64,000 nucleotides of DNA, from the NCBI GenBank assembly GCA_002102555.1, contig MCFL01000039.1, positions 1 through 64,000 on the forward strand, written 5' to 3'. Source of the stretch: Catenaria anguillulae PL171. Its lineage: Eukaryota; Blastocladiomycota; Blastocladiomycetes; Blastocladiales; Catenariaceae. Position 1 is the first letter of the stretch; each line of letters starts with the position of its first letter. Both the position numbers and the translations under genes were made by a program. The notes beneath the pieces are model-generated. The model was not told the origin of the DNA and ran no database searches. It was given only the letters and a program-made list of their open reading frames with translations. Below are positions 22,871 to 35,800 of this stretch, one piece after another.

Positions 22871-23939
22871 ATGGATTTGGGGTACGTTTTACTGCTTGGA
22901 CGAGGCACACCTCGGCTTGGCAATCAAATCCTATGCGACAGATGCCGAGATGCTATGCTGGGCTCTCCGGTTCGGTTCGTTCGGAGTAGATATCCCTTCC
23001 CTCCTGATTCTTCATCATCTGTGCCTAAATCATGTTGTTGGCAGCAGTTACGAGAACACTTTAGCCGTCTCAAACCTATTAAATGCCTTGAACAACCATT
23101 CGGTCGCTCCCATCCACCCGTCCTTCCGAACAGAAACACTCTATCGTCAGTGCCGAATCGTATCCATGCTCGTCGACCACGTGCTACCCGACGGGGCCAC
23201 CGATAGATGCGAACAGTAGCAGCCAAGAAACGGGATACGCAACGTATTTCGGACCAGGGCTTCGATCGGTTCCCACCAACCAGCTGGTCGTCCGCATTGC
23301 CTTGTACCTATTGGCCATGATGGGAAGCGCATTGTACGACGAGGACCACAATTACATTTGATCCACTTTGGTCCACGTTTGCCCTGGCCTGCTTGTTTCG
23401 TTCACGATACCCGAACGCATTGACGCGCTACCTGCCGGGAGCGTACCGAATTGCGCTGCGCATGTCGATTCCCAAGACCATGCTTGGCCAATTGCCCGTT
23501 CCAGCCCACTTGGTTGGCCGCACACACGAGTTCCTCCAACGTGCGCGCATGCGTGAGTGGATCAATGTGGCACCCTTGTCGGATGCAATCGCGGGCAACT
23601 GCATGTTTGCCCTGCAAGTCTTGATCCAGCTGGACGCTCGGTTTGTGATGGTGGAGTGCAAGGTCAAGTGGAACAAGTGGACGCCCGATTTCATGTGGGA
23701 TTATTGTCAATGGGTTTGGATGCCGCCGTCTGCGGGCCGCGACGACAAGATGTACGGCGTCAGCATCACTCGGCGCCGCGTTGGGGTGCTTGAACAGGTG
23801 GGCAAGGGGTGGATATGAGGCGACATTGACGTTGGACATGATGGTGAGTGTCATGCCACAGGAGGATTCCACCGTTTCCGCCATGGTGGAGCAGTTGAAG
23901 GCTCAAGGGCGTCGACCTGGGCCTCATGACGATGCCTAG
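22871..23939 (+). CDS. Unrecognised gene with three apparent single-base losses
   Basis: Exon 1 is about 22871-23797, an intron of 64 bp with donor GTGGGC and acceptor CACAG follows, then exon 2 at 23862-23939. Three frame changes (near 22885, 23210 and 23350) each need one extra base, and adding three bases makes exon 1 exactly 310 codons, so the intact protein would be 335 residues. It is helix-rich (HLGLAIKSYATDAEMLCWAL, QLVVRIALYLLAMMGSALYD, CLFRSRYPNALTRYLPGAYR) with no signal peptide; the C-terminal part has many Trp residues (WNKWTPDFMWDYCQWVW). I do not recognise a family. Confidence 0.5.
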
Positions 23940-24082
23940 CGGCAAGTGGATCATATATTTACAGAACGCAGACATTTCAGAACGTTTGTTTTTCAGATGT
24001 GTGGCGCCGGTGTGATGCCCAATCGGTGTATATTCGACAAGAATGTGTGTGTACATGCGCGACCACTGGTGGAGGGCAAACC

Positions 24083-25590
24083 TTACTCCAATTCATCCCA
24101 ATCCACGGGCACCTGAGGCAGCTCCTTACTATACATCTTGCGACCGCCCATCTCCAACATCTCAACCAATTCTGGGAACTGATCCAGCACACTCTTCTTG
24201 CCATCACCACCTGGCACCACCTCTGCATCTGGATCCCTTTCCCACCCAGCACACTCGACAACCCAGGCTTCCACGTCACTCACGGTAAACTCCTTTTCCG
24301 ACGCCAGAATGGGATTTCCAAACGTCAAGGACGTCTCACCGGCGACGCGCGAGTGCCCCGAGTCCATACTTGCGTCCAGCCACAGTCCGAAAAAGTCGAG
24401 CTGGCCGCCAAATCCAACGCCGTTGGGCAATGTGCTTGATCCCGAGTTGATGTACAACTGGTTGGCATTGATGCCCGTGGGACGATACAAGTTGACCTTT
24501 GCGTCGCCCTTGTGAATCGAAAACAGGAACGGAACTAAATCCAGGCCCGCGACCTCGGCTGGCGGAGCCGCCATGCCACTCGCGCTCGCCGCCGCCACAC
24601 GCTCTGCGCGAAACTTTGGACCCGGTATCAACGGCACCTCATTGATCACGCCGCCAAACACTTGCCCGTGTGTGTCTTTAATCACAAGCACCACGCTCCA
24701 GCTCGCAAGCGCCTGCACAACAGTCTGCATGACACCGCGGTGGAGCGCCGACCAAGCGCGGCCGTCCCTGACCGACGCGTATGCTTGGCGCCAGCACGTG
24801 CGCAGCGGCGGTGGGAGCCCCGTGCACAGTTGCAAGATGTGTTGCGGTTGGAGGATCGGGCGCGTGAGTTGGCCGCCGAGGTGGGGAGGAGAAGGCCTGC
24901 CTGGCGGTCGGCGAGAAGTGTACGGGAGGGTAGGGGTACGGGCGTGGTGAGGAGGTAGGGGCGAAGCCAGTAGAGCGAGAGCAAGGTGCGCAGAGTGGTT
25001 CCCGGTGGTGCCGAGGGCGGGAGAGAGGCGTTTGGCAGACAAGTGTTTGGTGAACAGTGAGTTGGTGCAAAATTAACTTGTGGCTCAGACGAGGTGGAAG
25101 GGGAAGTCGGAGCCCCGGCTGGCGACGGTTTGGCGCGAAGGGCGATCGGGGCAAGCGGAGGTGGTGGCGGAGGTGCTGGAACGTAGACACCGGCCATGGT
25201 TCGTGCAATAGGGAACCAGAGGGCGCACAGGGCCAATTGTTGCTGCTCCGGTGGAAAGGACGCCCAGTGGGAGTCAACGTTGGCGAGAATATGGCACACT
25301 TGGGCGACTGTGTGGTCCTCGGGGTGCTCGGACGGCGGGGGCACGCGCTCGATTGCTTGATGGATGGCACGATCGTTGAGCACTGTACGGATGACGGCGC
25401 GAGCTTGCGGGTCGTCGGCCACGGCCACCCTTTCAGCCAGTGCGAGCAAGTAACCAAGGCCCTCGCCGCCTTTCTCTTGGCGGATGAGGGCATGCAGCCA
25501 ATCGCGCTCGTTGGCGGAAAGCATAACCCCTGGCCCACACTGATCTTGCTGGTGGCGCTTGGCGGATTGCGACGAGTTTGAGTTGCCCAT
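24083..25590 (-). CDS. MEAK7/TLDC1-like TLDc-domain protein
   Basis: Starts MGNSNSSQ at 25590, a good N-myristoylation signal, as in animal MEAK7. A helical N-terminal half follows (ALIRQEKGGEGLGYLLALAE...). The C-terminal half is a TLDc domain: WRQAYASVRDGRAWSALHRG, VLVIKDTHGQVFGGVINEVP, FLFSIHKGD, YINSGSSTLPNGVGFGGQ and DFFGLWLDA. The MEAK7-specific tail KKSVLDQFPELVEMLEMGG ends the protein. Animal MEAK7 sits at lysosomes and supports an alternative mTOR signal; yeast relatives include Rtc5, a V-ATPase regulator. The two halves are in different frames, joined somewhere in about 24840-24960. Adding one base to the 1508 bp gives exactly 503 codons, so a single missing base is likely and no intron is needed. 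Confidence 0.8.
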
Positions 25591-25881
25591 TGTGTGTTAA
25601 CTCGGTCAGTATATATTCATGTTTATCGTGGAATTTGTCGTACGCGTCCATATTTCCAGTTCAAATCAGATTCAGCATACATGGACAATGGGTACATATG
25701 TGGTTGAGACAGTGGTTCCAGAATGCTTCCAGAAGACTCTAATTCCATCCTACCATGGGTCGCTGTGATGATATGTACGAGATATCGAGATATCCGAATG
25801 TTTGCAATCGGTGCCGATATCATTGACAAATGTCCCATACAGTTTGCACATGAAAGCCCGATCGACTCTCTGAGCAACAAC

Positions 25882-28107
25882 ATGTTACAACTTAACATTT
25901 CCGCACACCGCCTATGGCCCGCCATCCGTCATTCCCATTCCCTCCGATCCCCTCCAGCCCTTAGCTCCACTGTCTCCCGAAACTTCTCGACTTCCATCCC
26001 GCATTATGGCCTTGTCTCCCGTAATGCCGCCACGTCGCCCTACGATGTCATTATCGTCGGCGCCGGCCACGCAGGCTGCGAATCCGCCACCGCCGCCGCC
26101 CGCCTCGGCGCCCGCACCTTGTTACTCACCCACAAGGCATCCACCATTGGCGAGCTCAGCTGTAACCCAGCATTTGGCGGCGTTGGCAAGGGTGTGCTCG
26201 TGCGTGAAGTCGATGCGCTTGACGGTGTGTGTGGTCGTGTTGCTGACTTGGCCGGCATACAGTTTCGGGTGCTGAACCGGCGAAAAGGCCCTGCTGTGTG
26301 GGGTCCTCGGGCGCAGGTTGACAGGGATCTGTATCGTGAAACAATGCGCGAGACGATTCTCGGGTACAAGGGATTGGATGTCCTGGAGGGTGGAGTTGAG
26401 GATTTGATTGTGCGCCCAACAACGGCAAGTGAGCGTGAGCAGCGACCCGGTGTAGAGCACGTTGTTGAAGCCGTGGTATTGCAGGATGGGACAAGGATTT
26501 CGACGCGGGCAGTGGTGTTGGCCACGGGCACCTTTCTCGGCGGAATGATCAACATTGGTGACGAATCGTTTCCAGCCGGCAGGATGGGCGATGAGCCGGC
26601 ATTGGGTTGGTGAGTACGCTCAAGGAAAAGTGCGGATTTGCCATGGGAAGGCTCAAGACCGGCACACCGGCCAGGTTGAGCAAGAAGAGCATTGATTTCT
26701 CTGGGCTCGAGGAGCAGCTTGGAGACGAGGAACCCATGCCGTTTTCGTACATGCACGACTCTGTCCCTTATGCTGTACGGAATCTCATTCTTGTGCCTTG
26801 CTTCACCTGGCTCAACTTCTGACCCACTGATTCATGTTGAAACAACAGAAAAAGCAAATCAAGTGCTACCAAACTCACACCACCCCCGCCACCCACGCCT
26901 TCATTCGAGCTCACCTTCACACAACAAAACACATTCAAACCACCATCTCTGGCCCTCGTTACTGCCCCTCGATCGAAGCCAAACTGCTCCGGTTTGCTGA
27001 CAAGCAACGGCACCTGATCTGGCTCGAGCCCGAGGGCCTCGACTCGGACTCAATCTACCCAAACGGCATCTCCAACTCGCTTCCGGCAAACCACCAGCTC
27101 ACCATGCTGCGCACCATCCCGGGTCTCGAAAACGTGCACATGCTCCGGCCCGCGTATGGCGTCGAGTACGACCACATTGACCCGCGCGAGCTCGACCACA
27201 CGTGCACACGCGCAAGGTGCAAGGACTGTTTCTTGCCGGCCAAATCAACGGAACCACGGGGTACGAGGAGGCCGCGGCTCAGGGCGTGGTGGCGGGCGCC
27301 AACGCGGGCTTGTTTGCGGAAGGCCAGGGGCGCGAGTTGAGGGTGGGTAGGGGTAACGGGTATGTGGGCGTGCTCATTGACGATTTGGTGACGCGGGGCG
27401 TCAGCGAGCCATATCGCGTGTTTACGGCACGTTCCGAGTATCGGCTGGCGCTCAGGGCCGATAATGCGGATTCGCGATTGACTCGCATGGGGGCCAAGCT
27501 CGGGTTGGTGGTGCCGACCGGTTGGCCAAGCTCGACAGGTTTGAGGCCGAGGTCGCAAGGTGCAAGCATGTACTTACCAACGACATCCGTTCGCCGATGC
27601 TTGGCGGAATGCTGCAGGTGTCAATGTCAAGTTGGACGGTGTGCCGCGGTCGGCCTACACGGTTCTCGGATACGCCGAAGTTTCGCTTTCCCAGTCCAAC
27701 CTGCACTCCTCGTCGATACGAAGGTCGCCGAACGGGTCAAGACGGATGCCGTGTACGCACCGTACGTGGAGCAGCAGATGAAGGAGATTGCACAGTACGA
27801 GCGGGAAGTCAATGCCGAGATCCCCGCGGATTTGGACTATGGCCAGGTGCAGCCGTTGAATTTGGAGGAGAGGGAGAGGCTGAGAAAGTATCGGCCGACG
27901 AGTTTGCATGCGCTCAAGGCCATGGAGGGGGTACGCTGATCGTATTCCCAATTCGAGATGAAATCGGGGTCAAACACTCACACTGCTCATTGCCAGATTA
28001 ATCCGTCGACGGTCATGACCATTCTACGGCATGTGGAAAAGATGCGGGCCGAAAAGCGAGCACGTCGGGTTTCGTTGGCGGACCAGAATGAGGTGTTCGC
28101 TGCATAA
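25882..28107 (+). CDS. MTO1: Mitochondrial tRNA 5-carboxymethylaminomethyluridine synthase subunit (MTO1/MnmG/GidA)
   Basis: Exons 25882-26774, 26849-27930 and 27997-28107. The start at 25882 gives a mitochondrial presequence ([20 protein letters not shown]). The FAD-binding N-terminus reads [20 protein letters not shown], followed by [63 protein letters not shown] and [13 protein letters not shown], all family signatures, then the C-terminal helical region ending [14 protein letters not shown]. It acts with MSS1/GTPBP3 to modify U34 of mitochondrial tRNAs. Five single bases are missing, at about 26607, 27205, 27515, 27590 and 27710. One in exon 1 and four in exon 2 restore both exons to whole codons (696 residues), pointing to assembly error and not to decay. 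Confidence 0.88.
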
Positions 28108-28268
28108 CATAAACTGAGCCGTGCTGACTGTCAGTGACTAGATGCCCTTGTAAATAGCTCCATGCAGTGTGTAGGTAGTTACATAGATGTATTCTTTATG
28201 TTTTTGTCCTGCTCACTCATCACGAAAGTGCAACTGCAGATGTATTGAAATGTGGAATCTCGACCTGC

Positions 28269-29070
28269 TCACTCTGGTCCACCACCAACCATCCCACCAG
28301 TCGACCCGTTCAACCTCCCCTGTGAAGAAACAGACAATCCCAGCAACTCTGCCTGACTGGTGCCGGGCCCGACAGCTGGACCCAAGCCGGTTGAACTCAA
28401 CAATGGGTCCGCGGGCACCAAGACCTGATCCACCACGGCAAACCCTGCATTGGGCCCGCCAAGGTCGCCAATGATCCCACCACCGACAAACTGCTGGGCT
28501 TGTGCAGCGTGTTGTTTGCGAGCTTGCTCGATTTCGATGGCAGCTCGACAACAAGTTGCCAGTCTTCATGGAAGTTTTCTATCGCGTTGATTTGCATGAG
28601 GAACAGGGTCATGAGTGCGGGCAAGTCAAGTCAACGCACGAACCGAGCACGCATGCCTTGAACTCGTGAAAGGCTGACTCGAGTTCGCCAAGCGACAGGT
28701 AGCAGTAGGCGAGAAGGTGGCGGCCAGCCGACAGAGCGTTCGGAAAGTTGACCTGGTATGGCAGCAAGTGATGAGCAACCGTGGGAACTCACTCACGCAG
28801 CTTGCGGGTGCCGTACATAAAACTGTAGGCAAACGAGTGCTCGAGAAAAGGCGCCGAGCTGGTAAAACTCCTTTCCAACCTACGGATTTGGCATTCTCGA
28901 ATTTCAGAGCAGACTCAGCAAGCTCTGTGGGCGAGTCATCATCGTACAAGGAGGACGTCATTGGCCTCTGGCGGGCGATTGAGCCGGCGCGTGAACCATT
29001 CAACCATCTCTTCGCGTGTCATCACGGGCGAGAACGACTCAAAGTCATCGTATTCGGTCGAGGCAGGCAT
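28269..29070 (-). CDS. Unrecognised protein with TPR-like helical pairs
   Basis: Starts MPASTEYDDFESFSPVMTRE at 29070 and ends GGMVGGGPE at 28269. The reading passes through several frames: about 29070-28940; then SPTELAESALKFENAK; then EFYQLGAFSRALVCLQFYV; an intron near 28790-28750; FPNALSAGRHLLAYCYLSL and GELESAFHEFKACVLG; another intron near 28640; and INAIENFHEDWQLVVELPS to the Gly-rich end. The helical pairs with Ala/Leu/Tyr spacing resemble TPR repeats, but I cannot name the family. At least two changes of frame look like single missing bases. Exact exon ends are not resolved. Confidence 0.45.
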
Positions 29071-29452
29071 GGCTTCAGGTTGTCGGGTTTGCGTCAGCGG
29101 TGTGTTGCTCAATCAGGTCATGGATGGCATTCACTTGCACACTTGCTGGCCGAGCCGAGTCGGGTTGGGCCAGACGCACATTTCATGTCGGCAGGCAAAT
29201 GATCGGCGACAGTCAGGCCCACCACATGACGGCCGCAAGTGATCCAAAACTAATATTATGATGACGGTATTGTCAGCCATGTACATATCCTCATGAAAAG
29301 CGCGGAATTCAACTCTCTGCAATCCATGCATTTTCTTTCCTGCTGATTGTTGCCCCAAGTCAAGTCACTGGGCCGGATTCCACCCTTCCCGCCAGATCGC
29401 TCCTGCTCCCTTCAACAGTCACTTGACAACGCCTCTCACACACCGACAAATC

Positions 29453-30438
29453 ATGTCTGCGCCAACCTCGGGCGGCGAAGCCCGCGTCGATCTATCTGGT
29501 GCCATGGGCGCGATGCAGCAAAACAGCGCTGCCGCTGCTCAAGCAAACCAAGCCGACGGAAACCGCGTCACGACCATGTTCCAACGAAGCAGGTGCGCCA
29601 ACGGCCTTCGCTGCCTGGGCCGACTGCGTCCAATCTCACTGATAATCACTGCCATACCCGCATCTATACAGTCACCCGATTTGCCTATTCTTTCACCTCC
29701 TGTTCCGCACGCTGGCGCTGCTCATGTACCTGTTTGGATACGCCATCACGGAAAACTTTGTCATGGTCTTTGTCGTGTGCGTCCTCTTGCTGGCATTTGA
29801 TTTCTGGACCGTCAAGAATGTGTCTGGTCGGCTACTCGTTGGGTTGCGGTGGTGGAACGAGGTCAACGAGGACGGCACAACCAAATGGGTGTTTGAGTCG
29901 CGCGAGGTGCGTTCTGTTCGATGGATACTCCCGGACACCAAGCGACCTTGCTTGACCTTAGGCTAATTGCTTGCGATGACAGAACAATCAACCCAACCCG
30001 GCCGACTCGGGCGTCTTCTGGACCACGCTTTACGCATACACGGTGGTTTGGGCCGTGTTTGCCGTGCTCCAATTGCTCCATCCGTCTTGGTTGTGTATCA
30101 CGCTGTGGCACTTGCCTTGAATGGCGCCAATGTTGCCGGATACACTAAATGTGACAAGGTATGCTGCCGTTAGTTTCCGCCCAGCGACTCAGGCTTGCGC
30201 CCGGCCGGACTGACCATGTGATTGTGATTGCCAACAGGATGCAAAGAAACGCTTTGCTGGATATAGCCAAAGTGTGCTTGGCTCGAGTATGGGCCAGAGT
30301 GTCATGGGGTCACTCATTTCGAGGGGCACAAGCAACATGTTTGGTGGATTTTTGGTGGAGGTGGGGGAGGGACAGCTGGTGGTCGGAGGTGAGGACGGTG
30401 AGGAGTGCTTGACATTTGCTTGGAATTTTCATTTATAG
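29453..30438 (+). CDS. TVP23: Golgi membrane protein TVP23 (FAM18 family)
   Basis: Exons 29453-29592, 29672-29906, 29983-30158 and 30238-30438. A polar N-terminus is followed by the family start of the membrane domain (SSHPICLFFHLLFRTLALLM), span 2 (FVMVFVVCVLLLAFDFWTVK), the signature GLRWWNEVNEDG, then VFWTTLYAYTVVWAVFAVLQ, span 4 (VVYHAVALALNGANVAGY) and the conserved TKCDKDAKKRF. TVP23 proteins are four-span late-Golgi proteins that work with YIP4/YIP5-type partners in vesicle traffic. One base is missing near 30090 (expected LVVYHA after HPSW). With it, exon 3 is 59 codons and the protein 250 residues. Confidence 0.85.
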
Positions 30439-32892
30439 TGGATTTGTGCACATATGTGTTTCTTTTCTCGTGCAGCGGGACCGTTGTCTTGGGTGGTCGA
30501 TGGGCGTGAAAGAAAACGAGAGGAGCAAGGAAAACGGTGCGCAGGCAAAATCTCAGGCAGCCCAAACACAGGTGCTTACGAATGAACATGTATTTAAACT
30601 CGAGAAACAGTGCGAGAAGCAGGAGAAAAACATGAAGAGCACAATGGCTGCCAGTAAACGGGTTCTGGGTGGATCCAATACGCTGCAGAGCGTCTCCAGC
30701 AGGCTGGATCAGTTCAATCCATCGACTGATTGAACTCAACGTGTCTCACTTTTCGGATATGCGCCGCCGACAATACCAAAAGGTGGGAATTCAATGGATT
30801 GTATTACCAGCGTATGAGAGGGTCTAGAAGAGTGTGCGAGACAAGTTTGAGCCCACCGTTCCTACATGTTTGGTGAAAGACTGCACAGGCGCGGTTTTAC
30901 CTGAACTCCGGCATCAGCCTATGAAGCGGGCATGTGCTTTTGACACCGGCCAAAGCAGCCCAGGACATGTGCCGGAGCGGTGCTATCAACTGAGCCCAAA
31001 AAAGATGGGTGGTCGAGTATCAAGTTGGAGGTCGACGGGCCGCATATACGCCAGTGGATGACGATGGAGGAGCCCCGAACAGCTCACGGGTCGGGTGGGA
31101 CGCTTCCCACGGCCGGCAGCGATTTGCGGCAAGTTGGACAGCACTGGTGCGTCTGTGTCGGTGCGTAATGGCCGTCTACTGCGCAATTTCGCCAAAGTCA
31201 AGTTGGTTGTTGCCTGCCCCGGCCAAAGTCGAAAGTTGAATGACCCCTGAACTTTTACCCCTGAAAAGCTCGCCTTCATCATCGGTCGATCTCACGCAAA
31301 TTTTGGGCCCGCCCCCTTCTTTCTTGCGGATTCCCGACCCCTCTTGCCTCCTGGCAAGCTGTGTGCCGCACTCGCATGGAAACCCACCATTGTCGACGCC
31401 GCGCAATTCCAGCCCATTATCCAACCAACGCAAAGCATTTCCCGCACAGCCGCCGCCGCGGTTGCATTGACAACCCCTGGAACCACGCACCAAAGCACCA
31501 GGCTAGAAAGGCTGGCGTGCACGTTTGATTTGACCTGCGTTGACGCAAGGAGGCCAAACCAAGAGAAAGCTCATTGGCCATTGGCGACGAATCATTCGGC
31601 AGACACCATCGCTCGTCGCCGCGAACTCATGATTAATGTGTGCCGGCAACAGATGAAGAAGCGGCAGCGGAAGGACCCGAGTCGGGCTGATGATGATGGT
31701 CATCATGCAATCATGGGGTTGGGATGGAAAACCAAGCACATGCGGACGGGACCCACCGGGAGCGACGACGACGGGTGACATTGCAAGTGGACAGGCGACG
31801 AGCGAGGTATGAAAGAGCTCGGCGACCCAGCGGCCCCCGCTTTTCAAGAGCTGGCCAGCTTCCACAACCTCCAAAGACTCCTCGGCAAGTCCTCATTCAC
31901 GATCCGCACAAGGCACGGGGCAACCAAGGGGCCCGTTTCCAATTCCGTTCCCATACGACCACACAGACCACCCAGACTACTGCCGCAGCAGCTCCCAAAG
32001 CTTTCACTGGCCCCCTAGACTTGGTTTCTTTGCCGCCTCGGCCCACCGGCCAGAACCAATCACCAGATACGCGCCCAAACTCTCACTCACCCTCCTTCTC
32101 CTACTCGTCGCAAGTGCATTTAACGGCGAGCCGCCTCGCCCCTCTTATACTCCTCGCCCGCCTCCTCCTCACCCTCGTTATCCTCACCCTCCGTTTCGGC
32201 AACCAGCCTCCTCGTCCGCCTTTTCCTCACGAGCATACACGCAACCGTTCCTCCCGCCGAGCCGCTGCGTCGACCCCGCTTCACCCTTGCCTTTGCATCC
32301 TTCTGGGTTCGACACCTCAAGCCCTCATACACTCGCTTCAAACCCCCACGCCGTAGCCCCGGCTCCCGACAGGTACGTTGTGAATCGCGACTATTGTTGG
32401 CCAGCAGCTGCCGAGGTGTATCACGAGCAACATCGCGCCCAACACAGTAACCACCACCCTCCACGAGGTACGATCGCGGCAACTCATACGCTGGCCAGAG
32501 CCCTCTTCACTTGCAGGGGTATGTATGCGTGGTGATCATTTTGCTCGCTTTCCTTTTCGCTCCTTACAATGACCCTGTCCCCTTTGTTTCACACTTTGCC
32601 CGAATCATTGGCTGGCCAAAGCTCGTGCCTGACAACGGATGAGGATCTCTCTCAGCTGATCTCCCCGCCATGCTGCGCATATACTCACTTGTCTCCATGT
32701 CATTCACTTACGAGACCATAGATACAGCCACGAGCCCTTGGCGAGGCACCTCGATACCCGCTGCCGGCCCATTGGGACATCCACGCCCACGACCCCGACT
32801 GGCTCTCTCCACCACCACGAACACCCCTCGCACATTCTCATCAATACTCGCTGCCCCTTGACTGGACCAGCCGTTCCGGTGACTACGCCGCC
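30439..32892. other. Long 5' region of the zinc-finger gene, no other gene supported
   Basis: Open frames exist on both strands (30314-30739 minus, 31724-32356 plus), but none has a family signature. From 31.3 kb on the plus strand is strongly C-rich with few stops, as expected of a long promoter and 5' leader. Confidence 0.4.
31243..31264 (+). promoter_or_regulatory. Two stress-response-element-like CCCCT sites
   Basis: ACCCCTGAA appears twice in direct orientation, at 31243-31251 and 31257-31265, 14 bp apart, 1.6 kb upstream of a gene encoding an Msn2/4-type finger protein. CCCCT/AGGGG is the known target core of Msn2/4. Placement is suggestive only; the core is short. Confidence 0.3.
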
Positions 32893-35800
32893 ATGCAGCA
32901 GCAACAGACACTACAACAGCAGCAGCGGCCGCCGGCCACGGACCTGAATACCTCTGCCGCGGGCATGGTTAATGTATGTCTGCTCATTTGGTCGCTGATC
33001 TATCAAACGCGTCGAACACTGTCCGCGAACAAGTTTTCTCACCCACACTCTCCCCGCCTGCCTTTGATGCACGTAGGATCAGCAGCAAGAGCACGTTCGT
33101 CGAATCTCGATTTCTCGACCGGTTTGTTTCCCGCCGACCCAACGGCCAACCTCGGCGCCTTTGATTCGATTGCCAAGGAGTACGAGCAGCAACAGCAGCA
33201 CGAAACAGGATATGCGCCCAATCAGCAGTCTCTTCACGGGCCCGCGCCTTCTGGTCCATCGCGCAAAAGAGCCCGCACGGGTCCACAGCCCTTGACCCTG
33301 CCGCCGCCAGGCAAGTGGGTGCCGGCGCCCCCCGCGGCCGTTGCGCAATTTGCGATCCAGTCGGGGCTCAGTCCCATGCAGGTGCAAGGCATGATGATGA
33401 TGACCATGCCCAATGGCCAACAAGCTTTTGTCGTCCCCGCACAGCCACAGCCCGGCGTCACCATGGATACTGTCCCAACGGGCGGATCAGCAGCAACTCT
33501 GACGGATGGTGCGACCGTGGCCAGGGCCGATTCGGGCATGTTGTTGCAGTCCTTGTCGCAGGCGCAGTTACTCCAGCAGCAGCAGCCGCTCATTGGCAAG
33601 GGTGGCAAGGGCAAAGAAGTAAGCGAGCCCTCCCATGCCCGCAGTACGACGAAACGGAAACGCACACGATCATCGCACCAAGCTGATGATGATGATGATG
33701 TCTTCACTCAACCACCTGACGCATCGTTACCTGCCTCGGCCGCGTCCGCTCAACCCTCTGCAAACAATGCACGCAATACATCCCATGACGCCCGCTCACG
33801 GTCATGGCGCAGGCCAGCCCGTGTCTCTTCCGAGCCAGCCGTCGTCGGTGTTGGTGTTGGTTCTTGTCACCGTCACGACGACGACTCGGATAACCAAGAT
33901 CTCAGCGATGCCGACGACGGCGACGAAGACGTAGCGTCATCCACGTCGTCAGGGTCTTCTGATGGCAGCCAATATGCCTCGGGCCAGCAGTCGACCTCGA
34001 CCTCGACCTCAAGCGACGATGGCGATTCTGACGCGGAGGATGACGACGATCCCGAGTTCAACCCGTCGACGTCGGACCGTGCCGGTGGGATCCAGAGCGG
34101 CAGGCGTAGCTCGGGCCGCACATTGGCGGTGGCGAGCGGCGCAGCGGGTGGTGGTGCATCGCGAGGTCGCCCGCCTGCGAACCGTAAGCAGCAGCATCAG
34201 GAACAGCTACAGAAACAACAGCACGAGGGACAGTATGTGTCGGCACGCATGGATCTTGCCTCGCCGGCGTCTCCGTCGTCGCTCAGTCATCCCAATGTGC
34301 TCATGGCGCCGTTGGCGGCAGCAGCAGCCGCGGCCGTAGCGTCGGGGGGATCGTCTGGTGGCATGCAGGGTGGTATGGTTGCTGCCGGGCCGAATGGTAC
34401 ACTCGCGTCTGACGTTCGCCACCACTTTTGGATCATTTCTTATGCATTTTGAAATGTGTGTTCGATGTGTAGGTCAATACCCTTACCCGCCTCACTATCA
34501 TGCTCAAGGGATTACGCAGCATGCCCAACCCACGCCAGCCGCCACGGCCGGAATGCCTGCTTTCGCAGGTCCATCTCGCCCACAAGAAGCCACCCAAGTC
34601 ATGCCACTCACGTCTTCTGCAACTTCACAACCGCCTGCAGCTGCAGCTGTGTCCGATCGGCCCAACCAACATCCGTCGCCCGCACACGCAACTCTCAACC
34701 CACCCCTCGTTCCTGGTCCAACATCTTACTCGGCCGACACCCCCCTGGCCCCAAGCTGCCAACGGGCAGACGTCGCGCCGCAAAGGCACCGGGAGCAAAG
34801 TCGCTTCACGAGCGCAAGTTTGTGTGCCCGGAGTGCAATGAGGCGTTCAAGCGCGGCGAGCACTTGAAGCGGCACATGCGAATCCACTCGGGCGAGCGTC
34901 CTTTCCTATGCCCCGAGCCTCTGTGTGGCAAGCGGTTCTCGCGCACCGACAATCTTGCCCAGCATATCAAGATCCACGAGAAGCAGGCGCAGCGCCAGGA
35001 GCAAGCGATGGCTGCTGCTGCTGCCCAGGCTGCAGCCGCCGCTGCTGCGGCATCCACGACCTTTTTCATCCAGTCCGTGTCGCCCGTCGATGGGTCACCC
35101 ATGTTTGTCGCGGCCCCGCAAACCGGCATACTACCGGTGCAAATGGATGGGCATGCGGCCCCAACGGCATGATGCTGCAGTGGGTGCCCGTGTATCAAGA
35201 TGAGGCGGGGTGCCCAGGTTGTGGGCCAGGGCATCCAACATCTTGCCCGTGCAAGGTCCGAGCGGAATGCCGTTCGTCGCGTCGCCGCCGGTTCGGTCGT
35301 CTGGGTCTTCGTCATTGCGGTCGAGGCGTCGCCGACCGCCGCCGGTACACCAAGACGATGACTACGGCGAGGACGACGAGGATGGCTATGGCCATGATCA
35401 CGGGTATGCGCAGCACCCGCCACAACATCATCCACAGCATCACCACCATCGCCAGCGGTCGCGAGAGGATGATTTGCCGTTGGAACGCCCAGACATTTTT
35501 ACCAGATGCCGTCGTCGTCGTCGTCCTCGCGTCAAGGCCAGCAACACTTGACCCGCCTGGGATTACCCGGGTGCGACCCGCGTACCCGACCTCACCTCCA
35601 CCAACACCATCAGCAACAGCAACAGCACACCTACCCGCTACCTGGCTACGTCGGCGGCGCACCCTCTTCTTCGTCTGGTCGCAGCCCGCACTGGGACTCA
35701 CTGGCTGCGCCGCCCGGTGCCCTGCGCACCACGCGGACTTGAGCCCGCACCACCAAGGATTGTGGCACGGAGCGCTTCCGCCTGGCAGATCGCCCGCGTC

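Noticed and set aside
26834-27340. Separate gene in this frame
   Set aside because: It is exon 2 of MTO1 plus a short out-of-frame tail after the missing base near 27205.
26607-27715. MTO1 as a pseudogene
   Set aside because: All five breaks are single missing bases and the exon phases are restored exactly; everything between them is conserved, so sequence error is the simpler reading.
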